Numbered from the stretch's first letter, positions 1-8,445 are shown. The stretch: DNA of 27,943 nt from Brevundimonas sp. UBA2388 (GCA_002343425.1 DDSO01000130.1:1-27943), one strand, 5' to 3'. Numbers and translations: made by a program. Notes: generated by a model from the sequence alone, not told the origin.

Positions 1-1
1 C

Positions 2-628
2 TCGATCATGCTGTGGATGCCGTCGTGGGGCGGCATGATCAACGGCCTGATGACCCTGTCGGGCGCCTGGGACAAGCTGCGCACCGACCCCGTCGTCCGC
101 ATGATGGTTGTGGCCATCGCCTTCTACGGCATGTCGACCTTCGAGGGCCCGCTGATGTCCATCCGGACGGTCAACGCCCTGTCGCACTATACCGACTGGA
201 CCATCGGCCACGTCCACTCCGGGGCGTTGGGCTGGGTCGGCTTCATCAGCTTCGGCGCGATCTACTGCCTCGTGCCGTGGCTGTGGAAGAAAGACCGGCT
301 GTATTCGAACGCCCTGGTCGAGTGGCATTTCTGGATCGCGACGACCGGGATCGTTCTCTACATCACCGCGATGTGGGTCTCCGGCATCATGGAAGGCCTG
401 ATGTGGCGCGAGTACACGCCCGACGGCTTCCTCGCGAACAGCTTCATCGAGACGGTGTCCGCCAAGCATATCCAGAACGTCATCCGCACCGTCGGCGGCC
501 TGATGTTCCTGAGCGGCACGCTCATCATGTCCTACAACCTGTGGCGAACGATCCGCATGCCGTCCGTGCCGAACAGCGCGGCTGTCCCGGCGACGACGAT
601 CGAGCCGCGACTCCTGCCGGCCGAGTGA
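2..628 (+). CDS. ccoN: cbb3-type cytochrome c oxidase subunit I (CcoN), 3' part
   Basis: This is the C-terminal 208 residues or so of the catalytic haem-copper subunit of the cbb3 oxidase, an inner-membrane protein that reduces O2 to water with high affinity. The 5' end lies outside the window. The frame is open from base 2 and shows several hydrophobic membrane segments. The motif [10 protein letters not shown] (about nt 203-232) carries the two histidines that in the family ligate haem b3 and one side of the low-spin haem b. The segment [15 protein letters not shown] just before it is also typical of CcoN. The stop is followed 11 bases later by ccoO, so this is the first cistron of the operon visible here. 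Its promoter, and any FNR/FixK box for the operon, lie upstream of the window. Confidence 0.97.
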   Translation, partial: SIMLWMPSWGGMINGLMTLSGAWDKLRTDPVVRMMVVAIAFYGMSTFEGPLMSIRTVNALSHYTDWTIGHVHSGALGWVGFISFGAIYCLVPWLWKKDRLYSNALVEWHFWIATTGIVLYITAMWVSGIMEGLMWREYTPDGFLANSFIETVSAKHIQNVIRTVGGLMFLSGTLIMSYNLWRTIRMPSVPNSAAVPATTIEPRLLPAE

Positions 629-639
629 GGATCAGAACC

Positions 640-1377
640 ATGTGGAAGCACCATAAGAGATTTGAACGTCACTCGCTCTGGCTGGTCCTCGGCATCACGG
701 TGGTGGTTTCGGTCGGCGGGATCGTCGAGATCGCGCCCCTGTTCTGGGTCGAGAGTACGATCGAGGAGGTCGAGGGCGTGCGCCCCTACACCCCGCTCGA
801 GCTGGCCGGCCGGGACATCTACATCGCCGAGGGCTGCTATGGCTGTCACTCGCAGATGGTCCGGCCCCTGCGCGACGAGGTCGAACGCTACGGCCACTAC
901 AGTCTTGCCGCAGAGAGCATGTACGACCATCCGTTCCAGTGGGGGTCCAAGCGAACGGGTCCCGACCTCGCCCGGGTGGGCGGCAAATACTCGAACGACT
1001 GGCATGTCGAGCACCTGACCGACCCGCGCTCGGTGGTGCCGGAATCCAACATGCCTCCCTACCGGTTCCTGGCGGACCAGGACCTCGACGTGCACGCGAT
1101 CCGCGCAAAGCTGGCCGCGATGGTGGCCGTCGGCGTGCCCTATACGGCCGAGCAGGTCGAAAACGCCGAGGCCGACCTGAACGCCCAGGTCGATCCCTAC
1201 GCCAGTGAGACCTCGGACCTGCGGAGCCGCTACGGGCCCCGCGTGGCCCAGGGCGACTTCGACGGCAACCCGGCGCGCCTGACCAAGATGGACGCCCTGA
1301 TCGCCTATCTGCAGCAACTCGGCACCCAGGTCGACTTCAGCACCTATCAGGCCGAAGACCCGGAGAATCTGCGATGA
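640..1377 (+). CDS. ccoO: cbb3-type cytochrome c oxidase subunit II (CcoO), mono-haem cytochrome c
   Basis: A 245-residue membrane-anchored cytochrome c that passes electrons to the CcoN catalytic subunit from the periplasmic side. One N-terminal transmembrane helix (about residues 13-36) is followed by the haem-binding motif CYGCH at residues 66-70. The family signature SQMVRP follows directly, and a candidate axial methionine sits at 138 in SNMPPYRF. The length fits the family. I chose ATG 640 because it gives the standard [13 protein letters not shown] N-terminus; the same frame is open further upstream, but only as a shadow of ccoN. The stop overlaps the ccoQ start (ATGA), which suggests translational coupling. 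Confidence 0.97.
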   Translation: MWKHHKRFERHSLWLVLGITVVVSVGGIVEIAPLFWVESTIEEVEGVRPYTPLELAGRDIYIAEGCYGCHSQMVRPLRDEVERYGHYSLAAESMYDHPFQWGSKRTGPDLARVGGKYSNDWHVEHLTDPRSVVPESNMPPYRFLADQDLDVHAIRAKLAAMVAVGVPYTAEQVENAEADLNAQVDPYASETSDLRSRYGPRVAQGDFDGNPARLTKMDALIAYLQQLGTQVDFSTYQAEDPENLR

Positions 1378-1547
1378 CCGGCCTCGACTACGAGACCGTG
1401 GCGCGGTTCGCCCAGCAGGGCGGCACCCTCTACTTCATCGCCATCTTCGTCGCCGGCGTCGTCTATGCGCTGCGCCCCAAACACCGCGACACGTTCAAGC
1501 GGCTGTCCCACCTCCCGCTCGAGAAAGACGAGGGCGAAGATGTCTGA
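1374..1547 (+). CDS. ccoQ: cbb3-type oxidase small subunit CcoQ
   Basis: A 57-residue protein. It has one transmembrane helix (about residues 18-33, ending in [11 protein letters not shown]) and a charged, acidic cytoplasmic tail. That is the usual architecture of CcoQ/FixQ, a non-catalytic subunit thought to stabilise CcoP within the complex. The start overlaps the ccoO stop by ATGA, and its own last codons overlap the ccoP start at 1540. Position between ccoO and ccoP, size and the YALRP motif after the helix make the call secure despite the short length. Confidence 0.93.
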   Translation: MTGLDYETVARFAQQGGTLYFIAIFVAGVVYALRPKHRDTFKRLSHLPLEKDEGEDV

Positions 1548-2439
1548 AACCGAGCGCGACGAACACTCCGGCGTCGAGACGACCGGACACGAATGGGACG
1601 GCATCAAGGAGCTGGACAATCCGCTCCCTCGCTGGTGGCTGTGGATCTTCTATGGCTCCATCGTGGTGGCCATCGTCTACTGGGTGCTGATGCCGGCATG
1701 GCCCGGGCTGAACGGCTATACGCCCGGCCTGCTGAAACAGTCCGACCGCGCCGACGTCGCTGAGGAGCTGCAGGCGCTGCAGGTGCAGCGCGGTCGCGGC
1801 GAAGCCATGCTGGCCACCGCCTCGCTGCAACAGATTGAAGCGGACCCGGATCTCCAGGCCCATGCCCTGTCAGTGGGCCAGTCGGTGTTCGGCGACAACT
1901 GCGCGACCTGCCACGGCGCGGGCGGCGGCGGCACGCGGGGCTATCCCAACCTGCGCGACGACGTCTGGCTGTGGGGCGGATCACTGGATGAGATCGAGCA
2001 TACCCTGCGTGTCGGCGTTCGGGCCGCCCACCCGGAAACCCGCACCTCGCAGATGCCGGCCTTCGGTCGCGACAACATGCTGACTGCGGCCCAGGTGTCC
2101 GACATGACCGAATATGTGGTGGCCCTCTCGGGCCGCCCTGCGGATGCCGCAGCCGTCGAACGCTCGCGGCAAATCTATGCTGACAACTGCGCCGCCTGCC
2201 ATACGCCCACGGGCGTGGGCGACCAGGCGCAGGGTGCTCCGAACCTGACCGACCGTGAGTGGCTGTACGGGTCGGACCGCGACGCCATCCGCGGCCAGAT
2301 CCACAATGGCCGCAACGGCGTCATGCCCAGCTGGGAGGGCCGGTTCTCGCCCGCGGTGATCAAGGCGCTGGCCGTCTATGTCCACGTGAACGCCGGCGGC
2401 GCCGCCGAGGTCCCCGGAGTCGTCGAACCCGCGCCATGA
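1540..2439 (+). CDS. ccoP: cbb3-type cytochrome c oxidase subunit III (CcoP), di-haem cytochrome c
   Basis: A 299-residue subunit that accepts electrons from soluble or membrane cytochromes and hands them to CcoO. The N-terminus has the family's HEWDGIKELDNPLPRWW motif (residues 17-33), followed by a transmembrane helix (about 34-52). Two cytochrome c domains follow, with haem motifs CATCH at 121-125 and CAACH at 217-221. Candidate axial methionines lie in SQMPAFG (172) and VMPSW (262). ATG 1540 is chosen because the family N-terminus begins there; the frame is open upstream but overlaps ccoQ. It overlaps ccoQ by 8 bases and ccoG by ATGA. Confidence 0.97.
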   Translation: MSETERDEHSGVETTGHEWDGIKELDNPLPRWWLWIFYGSIVVAIVYWVLMPAWPGLNGYTPGLLKQSDRADVAEELQALQVQRGRGEAMLATASLQQIEADPDLQAHALSVGQSVFGDNCATCHGAGGGGTRGYPNLRDDVWLWGGSLDEIEHTLRVGVRAAHPETRTSQMPAFGRDNMLTAAQVSDMTEYVVALSGRPADAAAVERSRQIYADNCAACHTPTGVGDQAQGAPNLTDREWLYGSDRDAIRGQIHNGRNGVMPSWEGRFSPAVIKALAVYVHVNAGGAAEVPGVVEPAP

Positions 2440-3923
2440 CCATCATCATCGACCGCACCCGCGATCGCTCCAAGGCGACCGGACCGGTCTCGGTCGCCGA
2501 GCGGCAGCGGGAAAAGGAGAAGCCGAAGGGCCTCTACAAGGCGCGGGTGCCGATCTATCCCAAACTGGTCCACGGCCGGTGGCGGTGGATCAAATGGGCC
2601 CTGCTGATCGTCATGCTGGCGATCTACTATGTCACGCCCTGGATCCGCTGGGACCGCCCCGGCGTCCTGCCGGACCAGGCCGTGCTGGTGGATTTCGACG
2701 GCGGCCGCTTCTATTTCTTCATGGTCCAGCTATGGCCGCAGGAGGTGTATTTCATCACCGGCCTGCTGGTGATGTCTGCCCTTGCGCTCTTCCTCGTGAC
2801 CGCTCTTTTCGGTCGTCTGTGGTGCGGGTACGCCTGCCCCCAGACGGTCTGGACCGACCTCTACATCTACATCGAGCGCCTGTTCGAGGGCGACCGGAAC
2901 GCGCGGATGCGGCTGGATGCGGCGCCCATGTCGTTCAACAAGCTGTGGCGCAAGACCGGTAAACACGCCGTCTGGATCGGCGCCGCCTTCGGCACGGGCG
3001 GGGCATGGATCTTCTATTTCCACGACGCGCCGGACCTGATCCGCACCTTCTGGGTCGGGACGGCGCCGATGACGGCCTATGTCTCGTGCGCCATCCTGAC
3101 CTTCACCACCTATGTCTTCGCCGGCCATATGCGCGAGCAGGTCTGCACCTACATGTGCCCGTGGCCGCGCATCCAGGGGGCCATGCTCGACGACCAGTCC
3201 TTCCAGGTCACCTATCGCTACGACCGGGGCGAGCCGCGCGGCCCGCACAAGAAAACGGAGACCTGGGACGGCCGCGGCGACTGTATCGACTGCAACCAGT
3301 GCGTCGTGGTCTGCCCGATGGGCATCGATATTCGCGACGGGGCCCAGCTGGAGTGCATCAACTGCGGCCTGTGCATCGACGCCTGCAACGAGGTGATGGA
3401 CAAGGTCGGCCGCCCACGCGGCCTGATCGCCTATGACACCGATTCCGCGGTCGCGGCGCGCAGTTGCGGCCAGAAGCCGGAGCATCGGCTGGTCCGACCG
3501 CGCACGCTTTATTACGGCATCGCCCTCGCGGTCGTCGGCGGGCTGATGATCTGGGGCTTCAGCGTCCGGCCCCAGCTCGACGTCCACGCCCTGCGCGACC
3601 GCAATCCGGCCTTTGTGCGCCTGGCTGACGGATCGGTGCGCAACGGCTACACGCTCAAGATCGCCAACCACGGCTTCGAGCCGACCACGATCGACATCCG
3701 CTACGCCGGGGTTCCGGGCGCGGTGCTCCGCAGCGCGGGGCGGCCGGTGGAGACTCCCTTGCGGGTCGCGGTCGAGCCCAATCGCGTCACCCCCTTGCGC
3801 GTCTTCGTCACCGCCCCCGCCGAGCAGGTCGGCAGCGGCAGCCAGGAAGCCGCCTTCGAGATCCGCTCGGACGTCGAGACTCGCACCGTTCCCACGGCCT
3901 TTGAATACGGAGACCCCCAGTGA
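2436..3923 (+). CDS. ccoG: cytochrome c oxidase accessory protein CcoG (FixG), 2x[4Fe-4S]
   Basis: A 495-residue polytopic inner-membrane ferredoxin-like protein needed for cbb3 biogenesis; in studied bacteria it acts as a cupric reductase that supplies Cu(I) to the assembly pathway. Visible are membrane helices near residues 52-68, 103-125, 178-195, 213-229 and 358-376. A WCGYACP motif lies at 129-135, CTYMCPWPR at 237-245, and two ferredoxin clusters at C283/C286/C289/C293 and C307/C310/C313/C317. The C-terminal part (about 380-495) is an Ig-like periplasmic domain. It starts inside the ccoP stop (ATGA) and ends in the TGATG overlap with ccoH. Confidence 0.97.
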   Translation: MTIIIDRTRDRSKATGPVSVAERQREKEKPKGLYKARVPIYPKLVHGRWRWIKWALLIVMLAIYYVTPWIRWDRPGVLPDQAVLVDFDGGRFYFFMVQLWPQEVYFITGLLVMSALALFLVTALFGRLWCGYACPQTVWTDLYIYIERLFEGDRNARMRLDAAPMSFNKLWRKTGKHAVWIGAAFGTGGAWIFYFHDAPDLIRTFWVGTAPMTAYVSCAILTFTTYVFAGHMREQVCTYMCPWPRIQGAMLDDQSFQVTYRYDRGEPRGPHKKTETWDGRGDCIDCNQCVVVCPMGIDIRDGAQLECINCGLCIDACNEVMDKVGRPRGLIAYDTDSAVAARSCGQKPEHRLVRPRTLYYGIALAVVGGLMIWGFSVRPQLDVHALRDRNPAFVRLADGSVRNGYTLKIANHGFEPTTIDIRYAGVPGAVLRSAGRPVETPLRVAVEPNRVTPLRVFVTAPAEQVGSGSQEAAFEIRSDVETRTVPTAFEYGDPQ

Positions 3924-4414
3924 TGTCCGCTCCGGCTCCACCGACCAGACCCCCGTTCACGATCAAGGGCTGGCACGTCGCCGTGGCCATGGTCGCCTTC
4001 TTCGGGGTGATCATCGCGGTCAACACGGTCTTCCTGACACAGGCCTACCGCAGCCACCCCGGCCAGGTCGCGCCCAAGCCCTATGAGGCGGGGCTGATCT
4101 ACAATGCCGAGCTGGAGCGTCAGCGGGCCCAGCTCGCACTGGGATGGCGCGCCGCCGCCGAGGCCGGGGCCGACGGGTTGATCGTGCTGATGCAGGACCG
4201 CGACGGGGCCCCGATCAGCGGCCTTACCGTGACCGCCACCCTGCAACGACCGGCGACCGAACATGGCCGCACCGAGCTGGCCCTCACCGAGACCGCCCCG
4301 GGCCGCTATGGCGGCGCGAAGGCCGGGCTGACGGGGGCGTGGGACACCCGCATCGAGGCCCGGGCGGCGTCGGGCGCGGCCTTCATCGCCGAGCGGAGGC
4401 TGACGTGGCCCTGA
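3923..4414 (+). CDS. ccoH: cbb3 oxidase assembly protein CcoH (FixH)
   Basis: A 163-residue membrane protein of the FixH family. One transmembrane helix (about residues 17-40, starting KGWHVAVAM) precedes a periplasmic beta-rich domain with the family pattern NAELERQRAQLALGW. CcoH stays associated with the oxidase and helps its assembly or copper insertion together with CcoI. I chose the ATG at 3923, which overlaps the ccoG stop as TGATG; a GTG one codon upstream is possible but less likely. Its 3' end overlaps the ccoI start by 10 bases. Confidence 0.95.
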   Translation: MSAPAPPTRPPFTIKGWHVAVAMVAFFGVIIAVNTVFLTQAYRSHPGQVAPKPYEAGLIYNAELERQRAQLALGWRAAAEAGADGLIVLMQDRDGAPISGLTVTATLQRPATEHGRTELALTETAPGRYGGAKAGLTGAWDTRIEARAASGAAFIAERRLTWP

Positions 4415-6579
4415 CCCTCGACGCCATGACCGGACCTGATATGTCGGCCTTCCTGCGCCGGTCCGACGATGGTCGCACATCCCTCGACCTTCTGGTCACC
4501 GGCGCTCGTTGCGCCGGCTGCATCTCAAAGATCGAGCGGGAGATGGCGGGGCTCGCCGGTGTCGAGAACGCGCGGCTTAACCTGTCCACCGGACGTCTGG
4601 CGCTCGGACTCAGGGACGCGAACGTCGATCCGGGACGGATCATCGCGGCGCTCGGGCGGTTGGGCTATCCGGCCACCCCCTATGATCCGGGCGCCGCGCT
4701 GGTGGAGCGTGACCGCGAGGGACGACGGCTGATCCTCGCCCTCGCCATCGCCGGCTTCGGGTCGATGAACGCCATGATGTTCTCGGTTCCAGTCTGGGCC
4801 GGGCTGTTCGACCAGGAGTTGGGACCGGCCACCCGCTCTATGATGATGTGGCTGTCGGCCATCGTCGGCGCGCCCTGCGCCATTTTCGCGGGGATGACCT
4901 TCTTCCGGTCGGCCTGGCGATCGCTGCGCGCCGGCCGCGCCAATATGGACGTGCCGATCTCGGTCGGGGTGATCCTGACGCTGGCGATCAGCTTCTCCGA
5001 GACGATCCTGAACGGACGTGACGCCTATTTCGACGCAGCGGTGTCGCTGCTGTTCCTGCTGCTGATCGGGCGGTGGCTGGATCATGTGCTGCGCGCCAAG
5101 GCCCGAAGCGCCGCCGGCGATCTGCTGGCGCTCCAGGCGCCTGTCGCCTGTATCGTCGACGCGGCCGGCCGCGAGCGCTCGATTCCGCTCGGCGACGTCC
5201 AGCCGGGAGACCTCCTGCGCGTGCGTCCCGGCGAACGCATTCCGGTCGACGCCATGCTTGAGGACGGCGAGGCCCTGCTCGACAACAGCCTGCTGACCGG
5301 CGAGAGCGCGCCCGAACGGGTCGGGCCAGGACAGCTGTGCCGTGCGGGCGCCGTCAACACCTCCGGTCTGCTGACGTTGCGCGCCAGCGCACGATCCGAG
5401 GACTCGACCCTGGCGGCCATCGCCCGTCTCGTGGACGCCGGGGCCCAGTCGCGCTCGCGGTATGTCCAGCTCGCTGACCGTGCGGCGGCCCTCTATGTCC
5501 CGGTGGTCCATGCCGCCGCGCTTGCGACCTTCGCCGGCGGCTGGGCCCTCGGTCTCGACCCGCGGGAAGCACTCATCCGGGCTGTCGCAGTCCTGATCAT
5601 CACCTGCCCTTGCGCCCTCGGGCTGGCGGTTCCGGCGGTGCAGGTAGTCGCTTCGGCGCGCCTTTTCCGACGCGGCGTCCTGGTCAAGTCCGGCGCTGCA
5701 CTCGAGCGGCTGGCCGAGATCGATCATGTCGTTTTCGACAAGACGGGCGTTCTGACCGAGGGGCGACCGGCCCTTGTCGGCGCGTCGCCGACGATCATCG
5801 CGCTCGCCGCGCCCCTCGCGCGGGCCTCAAGCCACCCGATGGCGCGCGCGGTCGCCCGGGCCGCGGGCGAGGGCCCTCTGGCGACCGAGGTCGTTGAGCA
5901 CACCGGCCTTGGCGTCGAGGGTCTGATCGACGGTCGCCGCGCCCGGCTCGGGCGGGCCGCCTTCGTGGGCGTTCCGACCCTGCGGTCCGGTGAAACTGAA
6001 CTCTGGTTCGGCTTTGAAGGCGAGTCCAAGGTCCGTCTGCAGTTCTCGGATGTCCTGCGCACGGACGCTGGCGCTACGATCGCGGCTCTCAGGGCGCGCG
6101 GGATCACGATTGAAATCCTGTCGGGCGACCAGAGCGGCGCGGTCGGGGGCGTAGCGGACGCGGTCGGCGTCGCCTCCTGGCGGGCGGGTCTCATGCCGGA
6201 GGAGAAGGCGGGGGCGATCGACAACCTCGCCGCCAAGGGCCGCAAGGTCCTGATGATCGGGGACGGGCTGAATGACGCCGCCGCCCTGGCGCGCGCCCAT
6301 GCCGCCATAGCGCCTGGAACGGCGCTGGCGGCCAGCCAGAACGCCGCAGATCTTGTGCTGACCGGAGACGCGCTGATGGCCGTCGTCGAGGCCATAGACG
6401 TCGCGCGCTCGGCCCGCCGTCGCGCACTCGAGAATTTCGGCTTTGCAGCCCTCTACAATCTGGTGGCCGCCCCCGCGGCCATGATCGGCCTGGTGAACCC
6501 CTTCGTCGCCGCCCTGGCAATGTCCGGCTCTTCGCTGGTCGTGACGCTCAATGCGCTTCGGGTGAGGGCTCCGCGATGA
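4405..6579 (+). CDS. ccoI: copper-translocating P1B-type ATPase CcoI (FixI)
   Basis: A 724-residue P-type ATPase that exports copper to the periplasm for loading the CuB site of the cbb3 oxidase. It has an N-terminal heavy-metal-associated domain with GARCAGC (C36, C39), membrane helices, the transport motif CPC at 401-403, the phosphorylation site at D445, the SSHPMARAV motif of the nucleotide domain, and GDGLND (D620). The start is GTG 4405, inside the ccoH 3' end; it has a GGAGG ribosome site at 4395-4399, 5 bases upstream. ATG 4426 and 4441 are weaker alternatives. One oddity is that the phosphorylation loop reads DKTGV rather than the near-universal DKTGT. It overlaps ccoS by ATGA. Confidence 0.96.
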   Translation: MALTLDAMTGPDMSAFLRRSDDGRTSLDLLVTGARCAGCISKIEREMAGLAGVENARLNLSTGRLALGLRDANVDPGRIIAALGRLGYPATPYDPGAALVERDREGRRLILALAIAGFGSMNAMMFSVPVWAGLFDQELGPATRSMMMWLSAIVGAPCAIFAGMTFFRSAWRSLRAGRANMDVPISVGVILTLAISFSETILNGRDAYFDAAVSLLFLLLIGRWLDHVLRAKARSAAGDLLALQAPVACIVDAAGRERSIPLGDVQPGDLLRVRPGERIPVDAMLEDGEALLDNSLLTGESAPERVGPGQLCRAGAVNTSGLLTLRASARSEDSTLAAIARLVDAGAQSRSRYVQLADRAAALYVPVVHAAALATFAGGWALGLDPREALIRAVAVLIITCPCALGLAVPAVQVVASARLFRRGVLVKSGAALERLAEIDHVVFDKTGVLTEGRPALVGASPTIIALAAPLARASSHPMARAVARAAGEGPLATEVVEHTGLGVEGLIDGRRARLGRAAFVGVPTLRSGETELWFGFEGESKVRLQFSDVLRTDAGATIAALRARGITIEILSGDQSGAVGGVADAVGVASWRAGLMPEEKAGAIDNLAAKGRKVLMIGDGLNDAAALARAHAAIAPGTALAASQNAADLVLTGDALMAVVEAIDVARSARRRALENFGFAALYNLVAAPAAMIGLVNPFVAALAMSGSSLVVTLNALRVRAPR

Positions 6580-6755
6580 ATATCATCTTCCTGCTGGCTC
6601 CTTTTTCGGTGCTTCTCGGCCTCGTCGCCGTCGGGGCCTTCGTCTGGACTCTCCGTTCCGGGCAGTACGACGATGTCCAGGGCGCGGCGGCGCGTATCCT
6701 TATCGACGATGTCGATCCGGACGCGCCGGACCCGGGCGGCGGTACCGACACCTAG
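6576..6755 (+). CDS. ccoS: cbb3 oxidase maturation protein CcoS
   Basis: A 59-residue single-helix protein. The hydrophobic segment at about residues 3-26 is followed by the conserved WTLRSGQYDDVQGAAARIL stretch, which is the hallmark of CcoS/FixS, a factor required for haem b and CuB insertion into CcoN. The tail is acidic and Pro/Gly-rich. ATG 6576 overlaps the ccoI stop (ATGA). It is the last gene of the ccoNOQPGHIS operon; no convincing intrinsic terminator is visible before the convergent gene that ends at 6892. Confidence 0.95.
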   Translation: MNIIFLLAPFSVLLGLVAVGAFVWTLRSGQYDDVQGAAARILIDDVDPDAPDPGGGTDT

Positions 6756-6891
6756 CCCGGGCGTTCCGGTCCTTCGCCGATCAGCGGACGCGGGGCATCC
6801 TATCCGTAAAAAGCAGCCCGGCCGCGCACGGGCTCAAGGGCTGGGCCGTGGCCGACGTCAAACGGCCGCCAGGGCCTGGAACAGCGCCCTG

Positions 6892-7509
6892 TCAGCCGGG
6901 ACCTGCTGCAGGATCGACATCCGAAGCCTCCGTGCGGAGACGTTGGCGGAACTCGTCAAGGCGGGCGCGGTAGCCTTCGGCGTCGCCGTATTCGAGAAAC
7001 TGGTAGTAGCGCAGATGCGGGTCGGTGATCCCGAAGGCGTGTTTGATGGGGCACCAGTATTGCTCGGTGCGGCTGGAGATCTCGCGCACATAGGCGACGA
7101 CGCCGTTGGCGTACTCGCAATAGAGGCAGTTGAGCGCCTCGACCGCGTTCAGATAGCCCAGCCTGTTACGATCAATGACGATGTATCTGGAGCGGCGGAC
7201 CATCGGGATCCGGTAGGCCCGGAAGCAGACTGCCTGATAGAGCGAGGCCCAGGCGTCGATCAACAGAACCGGGATGATCAGGGAGTAGATCAACGGGGCG
7301 GTGACGATCGTGGCGAGGTCTGATCGAGCCATGAAGGCCGTGACCCCGAGCCGCAGCTGACGCTGGCGCTGGGTGATCCCGTGCTCGAACTCAATCAGGC
7401 CGGCGTTGAATTTCCAGCCCAGGTCGGCCCGGCGTTTTTCAATTTCCCGGTCGAGCTCCCCCTGCAGGCGGACAATTTCTTCGGCCAGTTGCTCAATACG
7501 CCGCGGCAT
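6892..7509 (-). CDS. conserved membrane-associated protein with CX2C...CX3H motif, function unknown
   Basis: A 205-residue protein I cannot assign to a named family, although I recall similar unnamed proteins from other alphaproteobacteria. Seen: a charged, coiled-coil-like N-terminus (about 5-30), a hydrophobic stretch able to span the membrane (about 66-97), and a cluster C128-x2-C131 then C153-x3-H157 that could bind a metal or cofactor, within NCLYCEYANG and EQYWCPIKH. The C-terminus is polar. ATG 7509 is preferred over an ATG at 7578 because a GAGGGA ribosome site lies just upstream and the N-terminus is then amphipathic. It converges on the cbb3 operon and diverges from the Crp/Fnr gene. 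A TTGATCCATCGCAA half-match to an FNR box lies in the shared upstream region, suggesting a role in low-oxygen physiology (inference). Confidence 0.8.
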   Translation of the reverse strand: MPRRIEQLAEEIVRLQGELDREIEKRRADLGWKFNAGLIEFEHGITQRQRQLRLGVTAFMARSDLATIVTAPLIYSLIIPVLLIDAWASLYQAVCFRAYRIPMVRRSRYIVIDRNRLGYLNAVEALNCLYCEYANGVVAYVREISSRTEQYWCPIKHAFGITDPHLRYYQFLEYGDAEGYRARLDEFRQRLRTEASDVDPAAGPG

Positions 7510-7569
7510 TGGGGCTTCCCTCACTCTGGACCAGGGGAGGCACTGGACCCCGACCGAGCAGGTGAAGCC

Positions 7570-7583
7570 TTGATCCATCGCAA
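7570..7583. promoter_or_regulatory. imperfect FNR/FixK-type box
   Basis: TTGATCCATCGCAA has a perfect left half-site and a one-base mismatch in the core of the right one (GCAA for TCAA). It sits between the divergent unknown membrane protein (centre about 67 bases from its start) and the Crp/Fnr gene (about 121 bases from its start). It could serve either gene, but it is weaker than the three perfect boxes in the window. Confidence 0.4.
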
Positions 7584-7606
7584 AGCGACGGTCGCCTCCG
7601 GTGAAG

Positions 7607-7639
7607 CCCCTAGGGAGACCTGCCTAGGGGGAGCTCCCC
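7607..7639. promoter_or_regulatory. paired dyads upstream of the Crp/Fnr gene
   Basis: CCCCTAGG (7607-7614) and CCTAGGGG (7623-7630) form a perfect 8-bp inverted repeat with an 8-base gap. It is immediately overlapped by the perfect 12-base palindrome GGGGAGCTCCCC (7628-7639). The pair lies 59-91 bases upstream of the regulator's ATG and reads like an operator or a leader hairpin. The cognate factor is unknown. Confidence 0.4.
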
Positions 7640-7697
7640 AATGTCGGGATCCGCCCCCGCGGTCTAACCCTTGCGGGATCGCAGAGGGAGCCTGGAT

Positions 7698-8345
7698 ATG
7701 ATCTCGATTGGGATGCCCGGCAGTCTGGCCGGAGGCGTGGCGGCGGTGCGGGGCGATGGCTGGGACGGTGCGCTGCGGATGGATTTCGCTGCCGGCGAGG
7801 AGGTCTATGGCCAGGACGAGGCCGCCGACCTGATCTATTGCCTGACCAAGGGATCGATCCGGACGAGCCATCTGCTGGCGGACGGCCGCCGACAGATCGG
7901 CGAATTCTACTTCGAAGGCGATGTGTTCGGCGTGGAGACGGGTCCGAAGAACCGCTTCTCCGCGGAGGCGCTGACACCTTGCGAGGTCATGGTTGTAAAT
8001 CGGAGCGGATCCTCCGCCTTTGGGGCCGGCCGGGTTGAGAAGATGCTCTGGGCCGCGACAGCGACAGAGTTGGCGCGGGCCCAGACGCATATGCTTCTCC
8101 TGGGCCGCGCTACGGCCTGCGAACGGGTGGCCCGCTTCCTTCTCGACATGGCTGACCGTTTTCGTGGCGACCTGGTCGCCCTGCCGATGGGCCGGCAGGA
8201 CATGGCCGACTATCTGGGACTGACCATCGAGACGGTTTCCCGGATGCTCGGCCGCTTGCAGGCCGACGGCGCGGTCGAGTTCGCTGACTGCCGGCATTTC
8301 CGGGTCCGTCAGCGCAGCAGCCTGACCAGGCTCGCGGCCGCGTGA
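7698..8345 (+). CDS. Crp/Fnr-family transcriptional regulator, FixK-like
   Basis: A 215-residue regulator with an N-terminal cyclic-nucleotide-type beta-roll (about 25-110), a dimerisation helix (about 112-140) and a C-terminal winged helix-turn-helix (about 160-205). The recognition helix LGLTIETVSRMLGRL has E178, S181 and R182 at the positions FNR uses to read TTGAT half-sites. The four cysteines (48, 95, 141, 198) are scattered, with no N-terminal CX2-3C cluster for a [4Fe-4S] centre, so it resembles FixK rather than oxygen-sensing FNR. ATG 7698 has a GAGGGAG ribosome site; an upstream in-frame TTG at 7671 is less likely. Perfect TTGA-N6-TCAA boxes downstream in the window are its probable targets (inference). 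Confidence 0.92.
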   Translation: MISIGMPGSLAGGVAAVRGDGWDGALRMDFAAGEEVYGQDEAADLIYCLTKGSIRTSHLLADGRRQIGEFYFEGDVFGVETGPKNRFSAEALTPCEVMVVNRSGSSAFGAGRVEKMLWAATATELARAQTHMLLLGRATACERVARFLLDMADRFRGDLVALPMGRQDMADYLGLTIETVSRMLGRLQADGAVEFADCRHFRVRQRSSLTRLAAA

Positions 8346-8383
8346 CCGACGCTCGGCGGCATTTCCCTGCGGAAGCCGGAGAT

Positions 8384-8397
8384 TTGACCGGCGTCAA
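8384..8397 (+). promoter_or_regulatory. FNR/FixK box upstream of lipoprotein-SDR pair
   Basis: TTGACCGGCGTCAA has two perfect TTGAC/GTCAA half-sites in the TTGA-N6-TCAA format. Its centre is 55.5 bases from the lipoprotein ATG at 8446, which fits activation from a position near -41.5 with a very short leader. Confidence 0.75.
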
Positions 8398-8445
8398 CGA
8401 CAGCGCCCGGCCTTTGCACCCTGATGGACGGCAAGGAGAATTCGA

